NCBI GenBank assembly: GCA_003820635.1
Contig: RPOS01000025.1
Span: 1-38,090, forward strand
Length of the DNA: 38,090 nucleotides
Direction of reading: 5' to 3'
From: Verrucomicrobiaceae bacterium
Lineage (GTDB): Bacteria; Verrucomicrobiota; Verrucomicrobiae; Verrucomicrobiales; Akkermansiaceae
Shown here: piece by piece, positions 10,001 through 16,966 of the stretch
How the letters are laid out: the number at the start of each line of letters is the position of its first letter
How positions within the stretch are numbered: position 1 is the stretch's first letter
Translations under genes and position numbers: made by a program
Notes under the pieces: generated by a model
Databases searched by the model: none
Told to the model about the DNA's origin: nothing
What the model saw: only the letters and a program-made list of their open reading frames with translations

Positions 10001-10364
10001 AGGTGATGGCTTCAGCGCCGGTGTTTTCAAGTTCCACATGCCAGAACCATGCCTTGGCAGACTCCGCAAGTATCAGACGCACGCGGAATGCCAGCGTGCC
10101 CCAGGTTCCGCCGGCCAGCATGCCGCGTTCATCAGATTGATAACAAGCGGGGCTGCCGGGCCCCAGCAAGGGAACCGACTCCACGGTTTTTCCATGGCGA
10201 CGGAGATAAATGTTTGCAGGGCCGCCCTCGACTTCGTTTCCGGGAAACAGATTGATGATCATGTCCGCGCAGTCAATCCGGCGGACCGAGCCGTTCTTAT
10301 TGAATTCGACACGCATGCCAGACGGACTGACGGCGGAGAGGAGTGCGGGAGAGCGCGGTTTCAT
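7017..10364 (-). CDS. GH94 family glycoside phosphorylase, probable 1,2-beta-oligoglucan phosphorylase
   Basis: This is a 1115-residue member of the GH94 (cellobiose phosphorylase/cyclic glucan synthase) group. These enzymes use phosphate to cleave a beta-glucoside and release alpha-glucose 1-phosphate. The C-terminal (alpha/alpha)6 domain shows YSGGGWGTRDVCQGPVE, NPDGDWPQWFMFFE and YGHGDWNDSLQPA. The first Asp of DWND (about residue 758) is at the expected place for the catalytic acid. The length and overall plan are close to the characterised Listeria 1,2-beta-oligoglucan phosphorylase (about 1,110 residues), which favours that activity over cellobiose phosphorylase; this is inference. There is no signal peptide, so it is cytosolic. 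It lies 61 bp downstream of pta on the same strand, and its ATG has no Shine-Dalgarno sequence. Confidence 0.82.
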   Translation of the reverse strand: MKPRSPALLSAVSPSGMRVEFNKNGSVRRIDCADMIINLFPGNEVEGGPANIYLRRHGKTVESVPLLGPGSPACYQSDERGMLAGGTWGTLAFRVRLILAESAKAWFWHVELENTGAEAITCDLVHTQDIALAHYGAVRLNEYYVSQYVDHAPLEHARAGVAVASRQNQSMGGRCPWTVIGSLGKAVSYATDALQFHGFTTRAGDMPVALASGLPGKRLQHEHSMVAIQDEPVMLEPGAKSRRGFFGWFEENKPAATCASDAAMIDAALVLPEAVCPPWPHDLAGIRPAPGLFSTAPFLETDELDETFFGTDLRQPERANDRLLSFFTGARTHVVLKAKELAVLRPHGHLLRSGGSLTPDEAALTSTAWMGGVFHSMVTQGHVSINRFLSTCHSYLGLFRSHGQRVFVEVDGEWRLLGIPSAFEMNPDSCRWIYQHRGGRIEVVSSAPDDAHELRLSIAVLEGAPVRFLISHHVALNGDDGSSSQPALWEMEGNTVRVRAIPESDVGRRFPNGAFLIEPTGDTRIEETGDDALLFADGVSRSQPYICFLTAAGDSAGLVIRGRLVDEAAGQSAGLWNSIDSGLRIAAPKVSPLAPAAERACEIFPWFIHNALVHYLSPRGLEQYSGGGWGTRDVCQGPVELLLALGRFEPVRDLLVRVFRQQNPDGDWPQWFMFFERERNIRPGDSHGDIVYWPLLALAQYLSATGDATVLDEHPPYFHADHNSAESASIMRHVERALDLIQHRVIDGTVLAAYGHGDWNDSLQPAKPDMRERLCSSWTVTLNYQTFTALAAAFRHIGMTERAAGLETMAAGILAEFQRTLIVDDVLTGLAYFHEGGKTDYLLHPRDTTTGLSYSLLPVIHAIINDMLTPEQAAAHLGIIRDHLLAPDGARLFDRPMAYHGGMQTNFQRAESASYFGREIGIMYMHAHLRYCEALARFGDSAAFFHGLGQLNPIAIRALVPSAAPRQANCYYSSSDAAFNDRYEAFAEYDKVKTGEVPLEGGWRVYSSGAGIGVRLIMQCLLGLCMEKDALVVDPCIPTDLDGMTAVVNLTGRAVEVVYRTGKTGRGPLAVELNGTLLEFSRENNRYRLAGVRIPMESWLSHLKEDGNRLVITLE

Positions 10365-10425
10365 GGGTGGTTTGAGTGTAATGCAAGGACCGCGGAAATG
10401 CCGGAAAGCGGATCATCAAGCCGGG

Positions 10426-12594
10426 TTATCCCTTGCCAGACTGGATGGCGGTGACGGCGATGGTGTAGATGATGTCGTCCACCAGGGCGCCGCGCGAAAG
10501 GTCGTTGACCGGCTTGCGGAGCCCTTGCAGCACGGGGCCGATGCTGATGAGGTTGGCACTGCGCTGCACCGCCTTGTAGGTGGTGTTGCCGGTATTGAGA
10601 TCCGGAAACACGAACACCGTGGCATTGCCGGCCACAGGACTGTCCGGAGCCTTGGTGGCGGCAACTTCCGCAATGGCGGCGGCATCGTATTGCAGTGGGC
10701 CGTCTAACAAAAGATCCGGACGCAGGGATTTCGCGATCGCGGCGGCCTGGCGCACTTTTTCCACATCGTCACCGCTGCCGGATTCACCGGTGCTGTAGCT
10801 GATGAGCGCCACGCGGGCGGGGATGCCAAACTGCTCTGCGGTTTCCGCGCTCTGGATGGCGATGTCCGCGAGCGCCTCGGCGTCCGGGTTCGGGTTCACG
10901 GCGCAATCGCCATAGACAAGCACTTGCTCCGGCAGGCACATGAAGAAGACGGAGGAAACGACGCGCGCGCCGGGGTGGGTCTTGATGAGCTGCAGCGCCG
11001 GGCGGATGGTGTTGGCGGATGAGTGAACCGCACCGGAAACGAGGCCGTCCACCTCGCCCATGGCCAGCATCATGGTGCCGAGCATCACATTGTCCTCGAG
11101 GGCCTCCTTCGCGTCATGCTCGTTGAGATTTTTGCTTTTGCGCATCTCCATGAGCGGCGCGACGTAGCGCTGGCGCAGCGCGGAGGCGTCAAGGATTTCG
11201 ATTTCATCCGGCAGCGTCACGCCGTTGGCGGCAGCCACCCGGCGGATTTCCGCAGGATCTCCTAACAGGACACAGCGGGCGATCCTGCGCTGGCAACATG
11301 CGACCGCAGCCTGGATGGTGCGCGGTTCGCTGCCCTCGGGCAGGATGATGCGGCGGTTCAACTCCCGCGCGCGTGATGCGAGCTTGTGACGGAAGGCGGC
11401 GGGCGACATGCGCACCACGAGGTCCACCTTGCAGCGGTTCTCCAGCTTCTGGCCCGAAATGCTGCGGGCAATGTAATCCATGACGAGGTTCATGCGCTCG
11501 GTGTCGTCCGGTGGCACCTCGGCGTTCACCCGCGAGATATTGAGCGCGGTTTGATAACTTCCGGTGCGCACTTTGAGCACCGGCAGACCGGTCTCAAAAG
11601 CGCGGTGGCAAAGACCGAGGATCCCGGGATTGAGCGGCGTGTCGCCGGTCAGAACAATGCCCGCCAGGGCCACGCCATTGAGCGCGGCCAGCGCCGCGCC
11701 GATGATCACATCCTCGCGGTCGGCCGGCATGATGAGCAACGCGCCCGGCGCGAAAACATGATGAATGTGCGATACGGTGCGCGCACACAGCGCCATCGAG
11801 TAAACCCGGCGGCTTGCCATATCTCCGGCGGAAATCACCTCCGCATTGAGATGCCGGGCCACGTCGGAAGTGCGGTAGGCTTTCAGTTTGCTGTTGGCGG
11901 GAATGGTGCCGAGCAACTCGAACTGGCCGCTTGTGAAGAGCGATGTGCCGGCCAGCAGCCGCTCGATAGCAGCGGCTGCTTCTTCCGCGGAAGTGATCTC
12001 CGCGCCATTGCCATCGGCGGATGAATCCACGATGGGAACCAGGCCGGTCTTGGATTCCTCGATGGGCTTGCCGATCTTGTTGATGATGCAGCCGATGAGC
12101 TTCGGGTTATCGATGCCGCCGTAGAGTGCGGCCAGGGTTTCCACCTTGCGTTCAAACTGCTCCGGCGTTTCCTCGCCGAGTGTGGTGACGAGAATCACCT
12201 CCGCATCGAGGCTGCTGGCCATCAGCCGATTGAGGCGGTTGTTGAACGTACGACCCTCCGCGGGCAACAGGCCTTCTACGATCACCACATCGGCATCCTC
12301 GCCCGCCTCGCTCACTTTTTCGACCACACGCTCCATCAGGTCGTCGATGTGTTCCTCGCGCACATAGTCGTCAGCCTGCTGGATCGGGATCGATTCCGGT
12401 GGCGTCCTGCCCATCGTCGTCTGGATGAACAGGACGGAGGGATCGCTTTCACCGGTAACGCTGTGGTTCTGGGTGATCGGCTTGCAGAAACCGACACGGA
12501 TGCCGCGTCGGTCCAGCGCACGCACGACACCGAGGCATACCGAGGTGAGGCCGACGTTGGCACCGGATGCGGCGAGAAAGAAGGTGTGTCTCAT
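10426..12594 (-). CDS. pta: Phosphate acetyltransferase (long form)
   Basis: Pta converts acetyl-CoA and phosphate to acetyl phosphate in the cytosol. The 722-residue length matches the long (E. coli-type) enzyme. The N-terminal third is a P-loop-like domain related to dethiobiotin synthetase (MRHTFFLAASGANVGLTSVC), the middle is a DRTGG-type domain, and the last about 330 residues are the PTA catalytic domain, with RIILPEGSEPRTIQAAV, VDGLVSGAVHSSANTIRPAL and SYSTGESGSG. It follows ackA by 15 bp on the minus strand and precedes the GH94 gene, so the two acetate genes form one unit. TTA leucine codons at 10704-10709 and 11262-11267 lie inside the CTAACA word described in the findings. Confidence 0.96.
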   Translation of the reverse strand: MRHTFFLAASGANVGLTSVCLGVVRALDRRGIRVGFCKPITQNHSVTGESDPSVLFIQTTMGRTPPESIPIQQADDYVREEHIDDLMERVVEKVSEAGEDADVVIVEGLLPAEGRTFNNRLNRLMASSLDAEVILVTTLGEETPEQFERKVETLAALYGGIDNPKLIGCIINKIGKPIEESKTGLVPIVDSSADGNGAEITSAEEAAAAIERLLAGTSLFTSGQFELLGTIPANSKLKAYRTSDVARHLNAEVISAGDMASRRVYSMALCARTVSHIHHVFAPGALLIMPADREDVIIGAALAALNGVALAGIVLTGDTPLNPGILGLCHRAFETGLPVLKVRTGSYQTALNISRVNAEVPPDDTERMNLVMDYIARSISGQKLENRCKVDLVVRMSPAAFRHKLASRARELNRRIILPEGSEPRTIQAAVACCQRRIARCVLLGDPAEIRRVAAANGVTLPDEIEILDASALRQRYVAPLMEMRKSKNLNEHDAKEALEDNVMLGTMMLAMGEVDGLVSGAVHSSANTIRPALQLIKTHPGARVVSSVFFMCLPEQVLVYGDCAVNPNPDAEALADIAIQSAETAEQFGIPARVALISYSTGESGSGDDVEKVRQAAAIAKSLRPDLLLDGPLQYDAAAIAEVAATKAPDSPVAGNATVFVFPDLNTGNTTYKAVQRSANLISIGPVLQGLRKPVNDLSRGALVDDIIYTIAVTAIQSGKG

Positions 12595-12609
12595 GGCTTG
12601 GTTTTTCTA

Positions 12610-13800
12610 TCAGGAAATGAGGCGCAGCGTCTCACGGGCGATCATGAGCTCCTCGTTGGTGGGAACCACAAGGCAGGGAATCCGGCTGCTGGAAGAGCTG
12701 ACCCTGCCGCCATCGGAGCGGCCATGACTGGCGTTTTTAGCATCGTCGAGATGGACGCCGTGGATCTTGAGATGGACTGCGGTGAGCGCGCGCACTTCGG
12801 CGGAGTTTTCGCCAATGCCGCCTGTGAAAACCAGCGCGTCGATGCGATCAAGCGCGGCTGACAGGCCGCAAACGGCCTTGGCGAGCCGGTAGCAGAACAC
12901 CTGGATGGCAAGCTTGGCGCGGGCATGGCCGTTGCGCGCGGCTTCGCTGAGGGTGCGCATGTCATTGCTCAGGCCGGACAGGCCGAGCAGCCCGCTCTTG
13001 GAGTTGAGCATGGCGGTGATCTCTCCCAGGCGCATGCCGGTCTGGTCCTGGAGAAACTGGTGCAGCGCGGGATCCACATCGCCACTGCGGGTTCCCATCA
13101 CAAGGCCTTCGCTGGGAGTGAGGCCCATGGTGGAATCCACGCTGCGGCCGTCGCGGATGGCGCAGGCGCTGCAGCCGTTGCCCAGGTGCATGGTGATCAG
13201 GCTGGTCTCTTCCGGCGTTTTTCCTAACAGCCTGGCCGCTTCCAAGGCCACGTAGTGATGGCTGGTGCCGTGGAAACCGTAACGCCGCACCTTGAGATCC
13301 TCATAGTAGGCAAACGGAATCGCATACAGATAGGCCTCGGCCGGCAGCGTCTGGTGGAATGCAGTGTCGAAGACCGCCACCTGCGGCAGTTCGGGAAACA
13401 ACTCGCGCGCGGTGCGCACTCCCGTCAGGTTGGCGGGATTGTGCAGCGGGGCGAGCGCGCTGCAGCGCTCCACGGCGGCCAGCACCTCGTCACAGATCAG
13501 CACCGAGTCCGAGAACTCCTCGCCGCCGTGCACCATGCGGTGGCCGATGCCGCGGGGATTGAGCCCGCCCATTCTGCCAACAGCGGCCTGCAACGCATCC
13601 CGGTGAGTGGCCGAGGGCATGGGCAAACTCTCACTTTGCCCGTCCCGCTCGATTTTAAGCACCGCCTCCGGGCTGCCAAGACGCTCGGCCAGCCCCTTGG
13701 CCAGCACAGTTTCACCATCCTCCGGAAGCACTGCAAATTTCAACGACGAGCTGCCGCAGTTGATGACGATGACGCAATCGCTGGAGCGGGATGTTTTCAT
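12610..13800 (-). CDS. ackA: Acetate kinase
   Basis: AckA transfers the phosphate of acetyl phosphate to ADP, yielding acetate and ATP. The 396 residues show the family signatures in order: VINCGSSSLKF near the N-terminus (phosphate binding), VAVFDTAFHQTLP, RRYGFHGTSHHYV, MHLGNGCSACAI with STMGLTPSEGLVMGTRSGD, and FTGGIGENS near the C-terminus. The order of these acetokinase motifs and the length are normal. Its ATG is 4 bp after the stop of the lipoprotein gene, and pta follows 15 bp later. This is a tight acetate operon with an unexpected lipoprotein at its head. No Shine-Dalgarno sequence precedes the start. Confidence 0.97.
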   Translation of the reverse strand: MKTSRSSDCVIVINCGSSSLKFAVLPEDGETVLAKGLAERLGSPEAVLKIERDGQSESLPMPSATHRDALQAAVGRMGGLNPRGIGHRMVHGGEEFSDSVLICDEVLAAVERCSALAPLHNPANLTGVRTARELFPELPQVAVFDTAFHQTLPAEAYLYAIPFAYYEDLKVRRYGFHGTSHHYVALEAARLLGKTPEETSLITMHLGNGCSACAIRDGRSVDSTMGLTPSEGLVMGTRSGDVDPALHQFLQDQTGMRLGEITAMLNSKSGLLGLSGLSNDMRTLSEAARNGHARAKLAIQVFCYRLAKAVCGLSAALDRIDALVFTGGIGENSAEVRALTAVHLKIHGVHLDDAKNASHGRSDGGRVSSSSSRIPCLVVPTNEELMIARETLRLIS

Positions 13801-13804
13801 GAAA

Positions 13805-14392
13805 TCAGGGTATTTCCATTTTCATGGCGAAGGTCTCGGTGGTGCGGATCACCACTCTATCGCCCACCTTGTGCCTGCCCAGATCCACATCGTTGCGGAC
13901 GTCGAACTTCTTGCTGGTGCCGTCAGGAAACCGTAGCGTCGCCTTGCGTTTCTTGTGATCGATGGCGATGACGGTGGCGGTGACCTGATAGGTCTCGGAT
14001 GTCATCATGGCGGGCTTGGATCCCCGGGGTGCCATGTCAAACTCAGCCTCGCCAACGTCCTCGGTCTTCTCACCCGGCTTGGCCATCCGCGCGATCACCT
14101 TCTCGGTGTAGGTGACCTTGAGTTGGTCGCCGATGTGGATCTGGTCGAAGTTATCCACCTCCGGGTCGGCGATGACGGAGAACTTCTCCCCTTGGCGTGT
14201 GATCAGCGAGACCTTGCGTCTGGCGGTGTCGATGGCCGTCACGGTGGCATTGATCCTGGTCGTCTGGACAACCTCGCCACCGGGCACTCCCTGTTTGATT
14301 TTGGTTTGCGTGTCTGTTTCAGCCGTGATCGTGGTGCATGAAACGGCAGCCATGATGGCTGCGGACAAGAGCAGCAGATAAGTTAGCTTCAT
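13805..14392 (-). CDS. Putative lipoprotein with two copies of a small beta-rich domain
   Basis: This 195-residue protein starts with a lipoprotein signal peptide (LLLLSAAIMAAVSC, lipobox AVSC, Cys about 19), so it should be anchored in a membrane facing the periplasm or outside. The mature part contains two similar units of about 60 residues. One begins ATVTAIDTARRKVSLITRQG and the second begins ATVIAIDHKKRKATLRFPDG; each continues through a (H)xVGD or HIGD turn to a TxTE strand. This suggests a duplicated OB-like or small beta-barrel fold. The function is unknown. It is the first gene of the ackA-pta unit (4-bp gap). The AT-rich leader upstream of the ATG contains one CTAACA word but no Shine-Dalgarno sequence. 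Confidence 0.8.
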   Translation of the reverse strand: MKLTYLLLLSAAIMAAVSCTTITAETDTQTKIKQGVPGGEVVQTTRINATVTAIDTARRKVSLITRQGEKFSVIADPEVDNFDQIHIGDQLKVTYTEKVIARMAKPGEKTEDVGEAEFDMAPRGSKPAMMTSETYQVTATVIAIDHKKRKATLRFPDGTSKKFDVRNDVDLGRHKVGDRVVIRTTETFAMKMEIP

Positions 14393-14602
14393 TTAGTAAT
14401 GATGTTAGATTTTGGAGATACTGGAGGAAATGAAAACTCACTTGTGTGCACGAACGCACTCAAGAGCTTGATAAAGGCCAACCACAGGGCATTTGGGGAA
14501 AATTGCAATGCCCCGGATAGACGGCATGGCGCCTGCTGGTGGGTGGAGTTCATTTCCGGATTCACGAACAAGCGAATCCTAGCGCGCTTCCTCGCCCGCC
14601 TG

Positions 14603-14693
14603 AAAGGCGATTTTTCAGGAGGCTGTGCCTCACCTGGAATGGGATCGCAAAACCAAGGGCTATGTCTTCGGCCACAGCCGGCATTGGATGGCG
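14603..14693 (+). pseudogene. Possible short gene remnant of unknown family
   Basis: On the plus strand, after an in-frame TGA, about 30 codons read like real protein, including EWDRKTKGYVFGHSRHWM. The stretch ends at the REP-like element that abuts the mutB stop codon. I do not recognise the family. The frame then continues antisense through mutB, which is a shadow. It may be a fragment of a gene destroyed by rearrangement, or chance. Confidence 0.2.
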
Positions 14694-14722
14694 GGCATGG
14701 CGGTTGCAAACCACCGCCACGG
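14694..14722 (+). repeat. REP-like element, copy A
   Basis: This 29-bp element is identical to copy B (16938-16966) except at two positions. It reads GGCATG, then CGGTTGCAAACC, then CCGCCACGG. A short stem CGGTT/AACC with a GCA loop can form. It ends one base from the mutB stop codon (14724-14726), the same placement as copy B against the mutA stop. Confidence 0.6.
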
Positions 14723-14723
14723 C

Positions 14724-16901
14724 TCACTCCTCCACCTGCTCCAGCAGCAAGGTCAGGATCTTGCGTGCCGAGTCCGGAATGACGGTGCCGGGACCGAAGA
14801 TGGCGGCGGCTCCGTTCTGATAGAGGTAGTCGTAATCCTGCGCGGGGATGACGCCGCCGCAGACGACCATGATGTCCTCGCGGCCGAGTTTCTTGAGTTC
14901 GGCGATCAGGGTGGGCAGCAGGGTTTTGTGACCGGCGGCGAGCGAGCTCATGGCCACGACGTGGACGTCGTTTTCAACGGCTTGCTTCGCGGTTTCCTCG
15001 GGGGTTTGGAAGAGCGGCCCGATATCGACGTCGAAGCCCATGTCGGCGAAGGCGGTGGAAACGACCTTGGCACCGCGGTCGTGTCCGTCCTGGCCCATTT
15101 TGGCGACCATGATGCGCGGGCGGCGGCCTTCGGCGGCTTCAAATTGTGCGATGAGGTCAGGGATGTCGTTCATATCACCTTGGTTGCTGAATTCCTTGCC
15201 ATAGACACCGGAGATCGAGCGGATGGTGGCTTGATAGCGGCCGAAGTGTTTCTCGAGGGCGTCGGAAATTTCGCCGAGCGAAGCGCGGGCCTTGGTGGCC
15301 TCGATGGCGAGGGCGAGCAGGTTGCCTTCACCGCCACCGGCGCATTCTGTGAGCGCGGCGAGAGCGGTCTGGCAAGCGGCTTCGTCGCGTTCGGCGCGGA
15401 GTTTCTTGAGTCGCTCGATTTGCGAGAGTCTAACAGCGGTGTTGTCCACGTCGAGGATGTCGAGCGGGTCTTCCTTGGTGAGGCGGTATTTGTTCACGCC
15501 GACGATGGTTTCCTCGCCGGAGTCGATGCGTGCCTGGCGGCGTGCGGCGGCTTCCTCGATGCGCATTTTGGGGATGCCGGCTTCGACGGCCTTGGACATG
15601 CCGCCCATTTCCGCAGCTTCCATGATGTGGCCCCAGGCGCGATGCATGAGTTCGTGGGTGAGGGCCTCGACGTAGTAGGAACCGCCCCAAGGATCGATGA
15701 CGCGGCAGATGGCGGTCTCGTCCTGGAGGAAGAGCTGCGTATTGCGGGCAATGCGGGCGGAGAAGTCGGTGGGCAGGGCGATAGCCTCGTCGAGCGCGTT
15801 GGTGTGCAGCGACTGCGTGTGGCCGAGCGTGGCGGCCATGGCTTCGATGGCAGTGCGCGCGATGTTGTTGAACGGGTCTTGCTCTGTGAGAGACCAGCCG
15901 GAGGTTTGAGAGTGCGTGCGCAGCGCGAGCGACTTCGGGTTCTTCGGATTGAAGGTCTTGACGATCTTCGCCCACAGCATGCGGGCGGCGCGCATTTTCG
16001 CGACTTCCATGAAGTGGTTTTTTCCCTGCGCCCAGAAGAACGAGAGGCGGGGAGCGAAGGCGTCGATGTCGATGCCGGCGGCGATGCCGGTGCGGAGGTA
16101 TTCCCAGCCGTCGGCGAGGGTGTAGGCCATTTCGAGGTCGGCGGTGGCGCCGGCTTCCTGCATGTGATAGCCGGAAATCGAGATCGAGTTGAATTTCGGC
16201 ATGTTCTTCGAAGTGAACTCGAAGATGTCGGCGATGATCTTCATCGAGGGCGTGGGCGGATAGATGTAGGTGTTCCGCACCATGTATTCCTTGAGGATGT
16301 CGTTTTGGATCGTGCCGGCGAGTTGGTCCAAGGTCGCGCCTTGTTCGAGGGCGGTGACGATGTAGAACGCGAGCACGGGGAGCACCGCGCCGTTCATGGT
16401 CATGGAGACCGAAACCTTGTCGAGCGGGATGCTGTCGAATAGGATCTTCATGTCGAGTATCGAGTCGATGGCCACACCGGCCTTGCCGACATCGCCGACG
16501 ACGCGTTCGTGATCGGAGTCATAGCCGCGGTGGGTGGCGAGGTCGAAGGCGACAGAGAGGCCTTTTTGTCCGGCGGCCAAGTTGCGGCGGTAGAAGGCGT
16601 TGGATTCCTCGGCGGTGGAGAAACCGGCGTATTGGCGGATCGTCCACGGTTGAAAGCAATACATCGTGGCATAGGGGCCGCGCAGGAACGGTGCGATGCC
16701 GGCCTGGTAGTTCAGGTGCTCCATGTCCGCGAGGTCGTCTTCGGTGTAAAGCGGCTTGACGGGGATTTTCTCCATCGTGTCCCATACAATCTGGCCGATG
16801 GGTTTGCCGTGTTCTTTTTCCAGCGCGGCAGACCATTCCGTGTAGCTGGTTTTGGAGGGGGCGGCGGTGTAGGGGATGGAGGCGAATGCAGGGCGGGACA
16901 T
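14724..16901 (-). CDS. mutB: Methylmalonyl-CoA mutase, large (catalytic) subunit
   Basis: MutB interconverts succinyl-CoA and (R)-methylmalonyl-CoA with adenosylcobalamin in the cytosol. The 725-residue protein has the N-terminal TIM-barrel domain ([45 protein letters not shown]). The C-terminal cobalamin domain has the DxHxxG motif in [12 protein letters not shown]. His 607 is the cobalt ligand, matching His610 of the Propionibacterium enzyme. I start it at the ATG at 16901 ([11 protein letters not shown]); the frame stays open upstream, but that stretch is repeat sequence. It is the last gene of the propionate block, 65 bp after mutA. The leader has no Shine-Dalgarno sequence. Confidence 0.96.
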   Translation of the reverse strand: MSRPAFASIPYTAAPSKTSYTEWSAALEKEHGKPIGQIVWDTMEKIPVKPLYTEDDLADMEHLNYQAGIAPFLRGPYATMYCFQPWTIRQYAGFSTAEESNAFYRRNLAAGQKGLSVAFDLATHRGYDSDHERVVGDVGKAGVAIDSILDMKILFDSIPLDKVSVSMTMNGAVLPVLAFYIVTALEQGATLDQLAGTIQNDILKEYMVRNTYIYPPTPSMKIIADIFEFTSKNMPKFNSISISGYHMQEAGATADLEMAYTLADGWEYLRTGIAAGIDIDAFAPRLSFFWAQGKNHFMEVAKMRAARMLWAKIVKTFNPKNPKSLALRTHSQTSGWSLTEQDPFNNIARTAIEAMAATLGHTQSLHTNALDEAIALPTDFSARIARNTQLFLQDETAICRVIDPWGGSYYVEALTHELMHRAWGHIMEAAEMGGMSKAVEAGIPKMRIEEAAARRQARIDSGEETIVGVNKYRLTKEDPLDILDVDNTAVRLSQIERLKKLRAERDEAACQTALAALTECAGGGEGNLLALAIEATKARASLGEISDALEKHFGRYQATIRSISGVYGKEFSNQGDMNDIPDLIAQFEAAEGRRPRIMVAKMGQDGHDRGAKVVSTAFADMGFDVDIGPLFQTPEETAKQAVENDVHVVAMSSLAAGHKTLLPTLIAELKKLGREDIMVVCGGVIPAQDYDYLYQNGAAAIFGPGTVIPDSARKILTLLLEQVEE

Positions 16902-16937
16902 TGGGAAGAGAGATTGGATATTAGAGATTGGGAAATT
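16902..16937. repeat. 14-bp-period tandem repeat between mutA and mutB
   Basis: AGAGATTGG occurs at 16909-16917 and again at 16923-16931, separated by ATATT, followed by a partial third unit GAAATTGG. With the adjoining REP-like element it fills the whole gap between the mutB ATG and the mutA stop codon. Read as mRNA (minus strand), it is a pyrimidine/A-rich, probably unstructured leader directly before the mutB start. Confidence 0.6.
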
Positions 16938-16966
16938 GGCATGACGGTTGCAAACCGCCGCCACGG
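16938..16966 (+). repeat. REP-like element, copy B
   Basis: This 29-bp element is nearly identical to copy A at 14694-14722. It carries CGGTT (16945-16949), a GCA loop and AACCG (16953-16957), followed by CCGCCACGG. It directly abuts the mutA stop codon (16967-16969) with no base in between, in the same orientation relative to its gene as copy A has to mutB. Confidence 0.6.

Larger units (their letters stand above)
14393..14723. other. 331-bp intergenic region with decayed sequence
   Basis: This is the only stretch over 300 bp without an intact gene. It must hold the promoter of the lipoprotein-ackA-pta unit on the minus strand, but I see no convincing -35/-10 pair; the first 60 bp before the lipoprotein ATG are AT-rich. 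A hairpin CCTGAAA/TTTCAGG lies at 14599-14605 and 14613-14619 with a 7-base loop. A possible gene remnant (14603-14693) and a REP-like element (14694-14722) fill the end next to the mutB stop codon. No RNA gene is recognisable. Confidence 0.5.

Noticed and set aside
14625..16442. 605-codon plus-strand frame opposite mutB
   Set aside because: Antisense of a highly conserved gene with low-complexity Gly/Glu/Val composition; only its first about 30 codons, outside mutB, are of interest.
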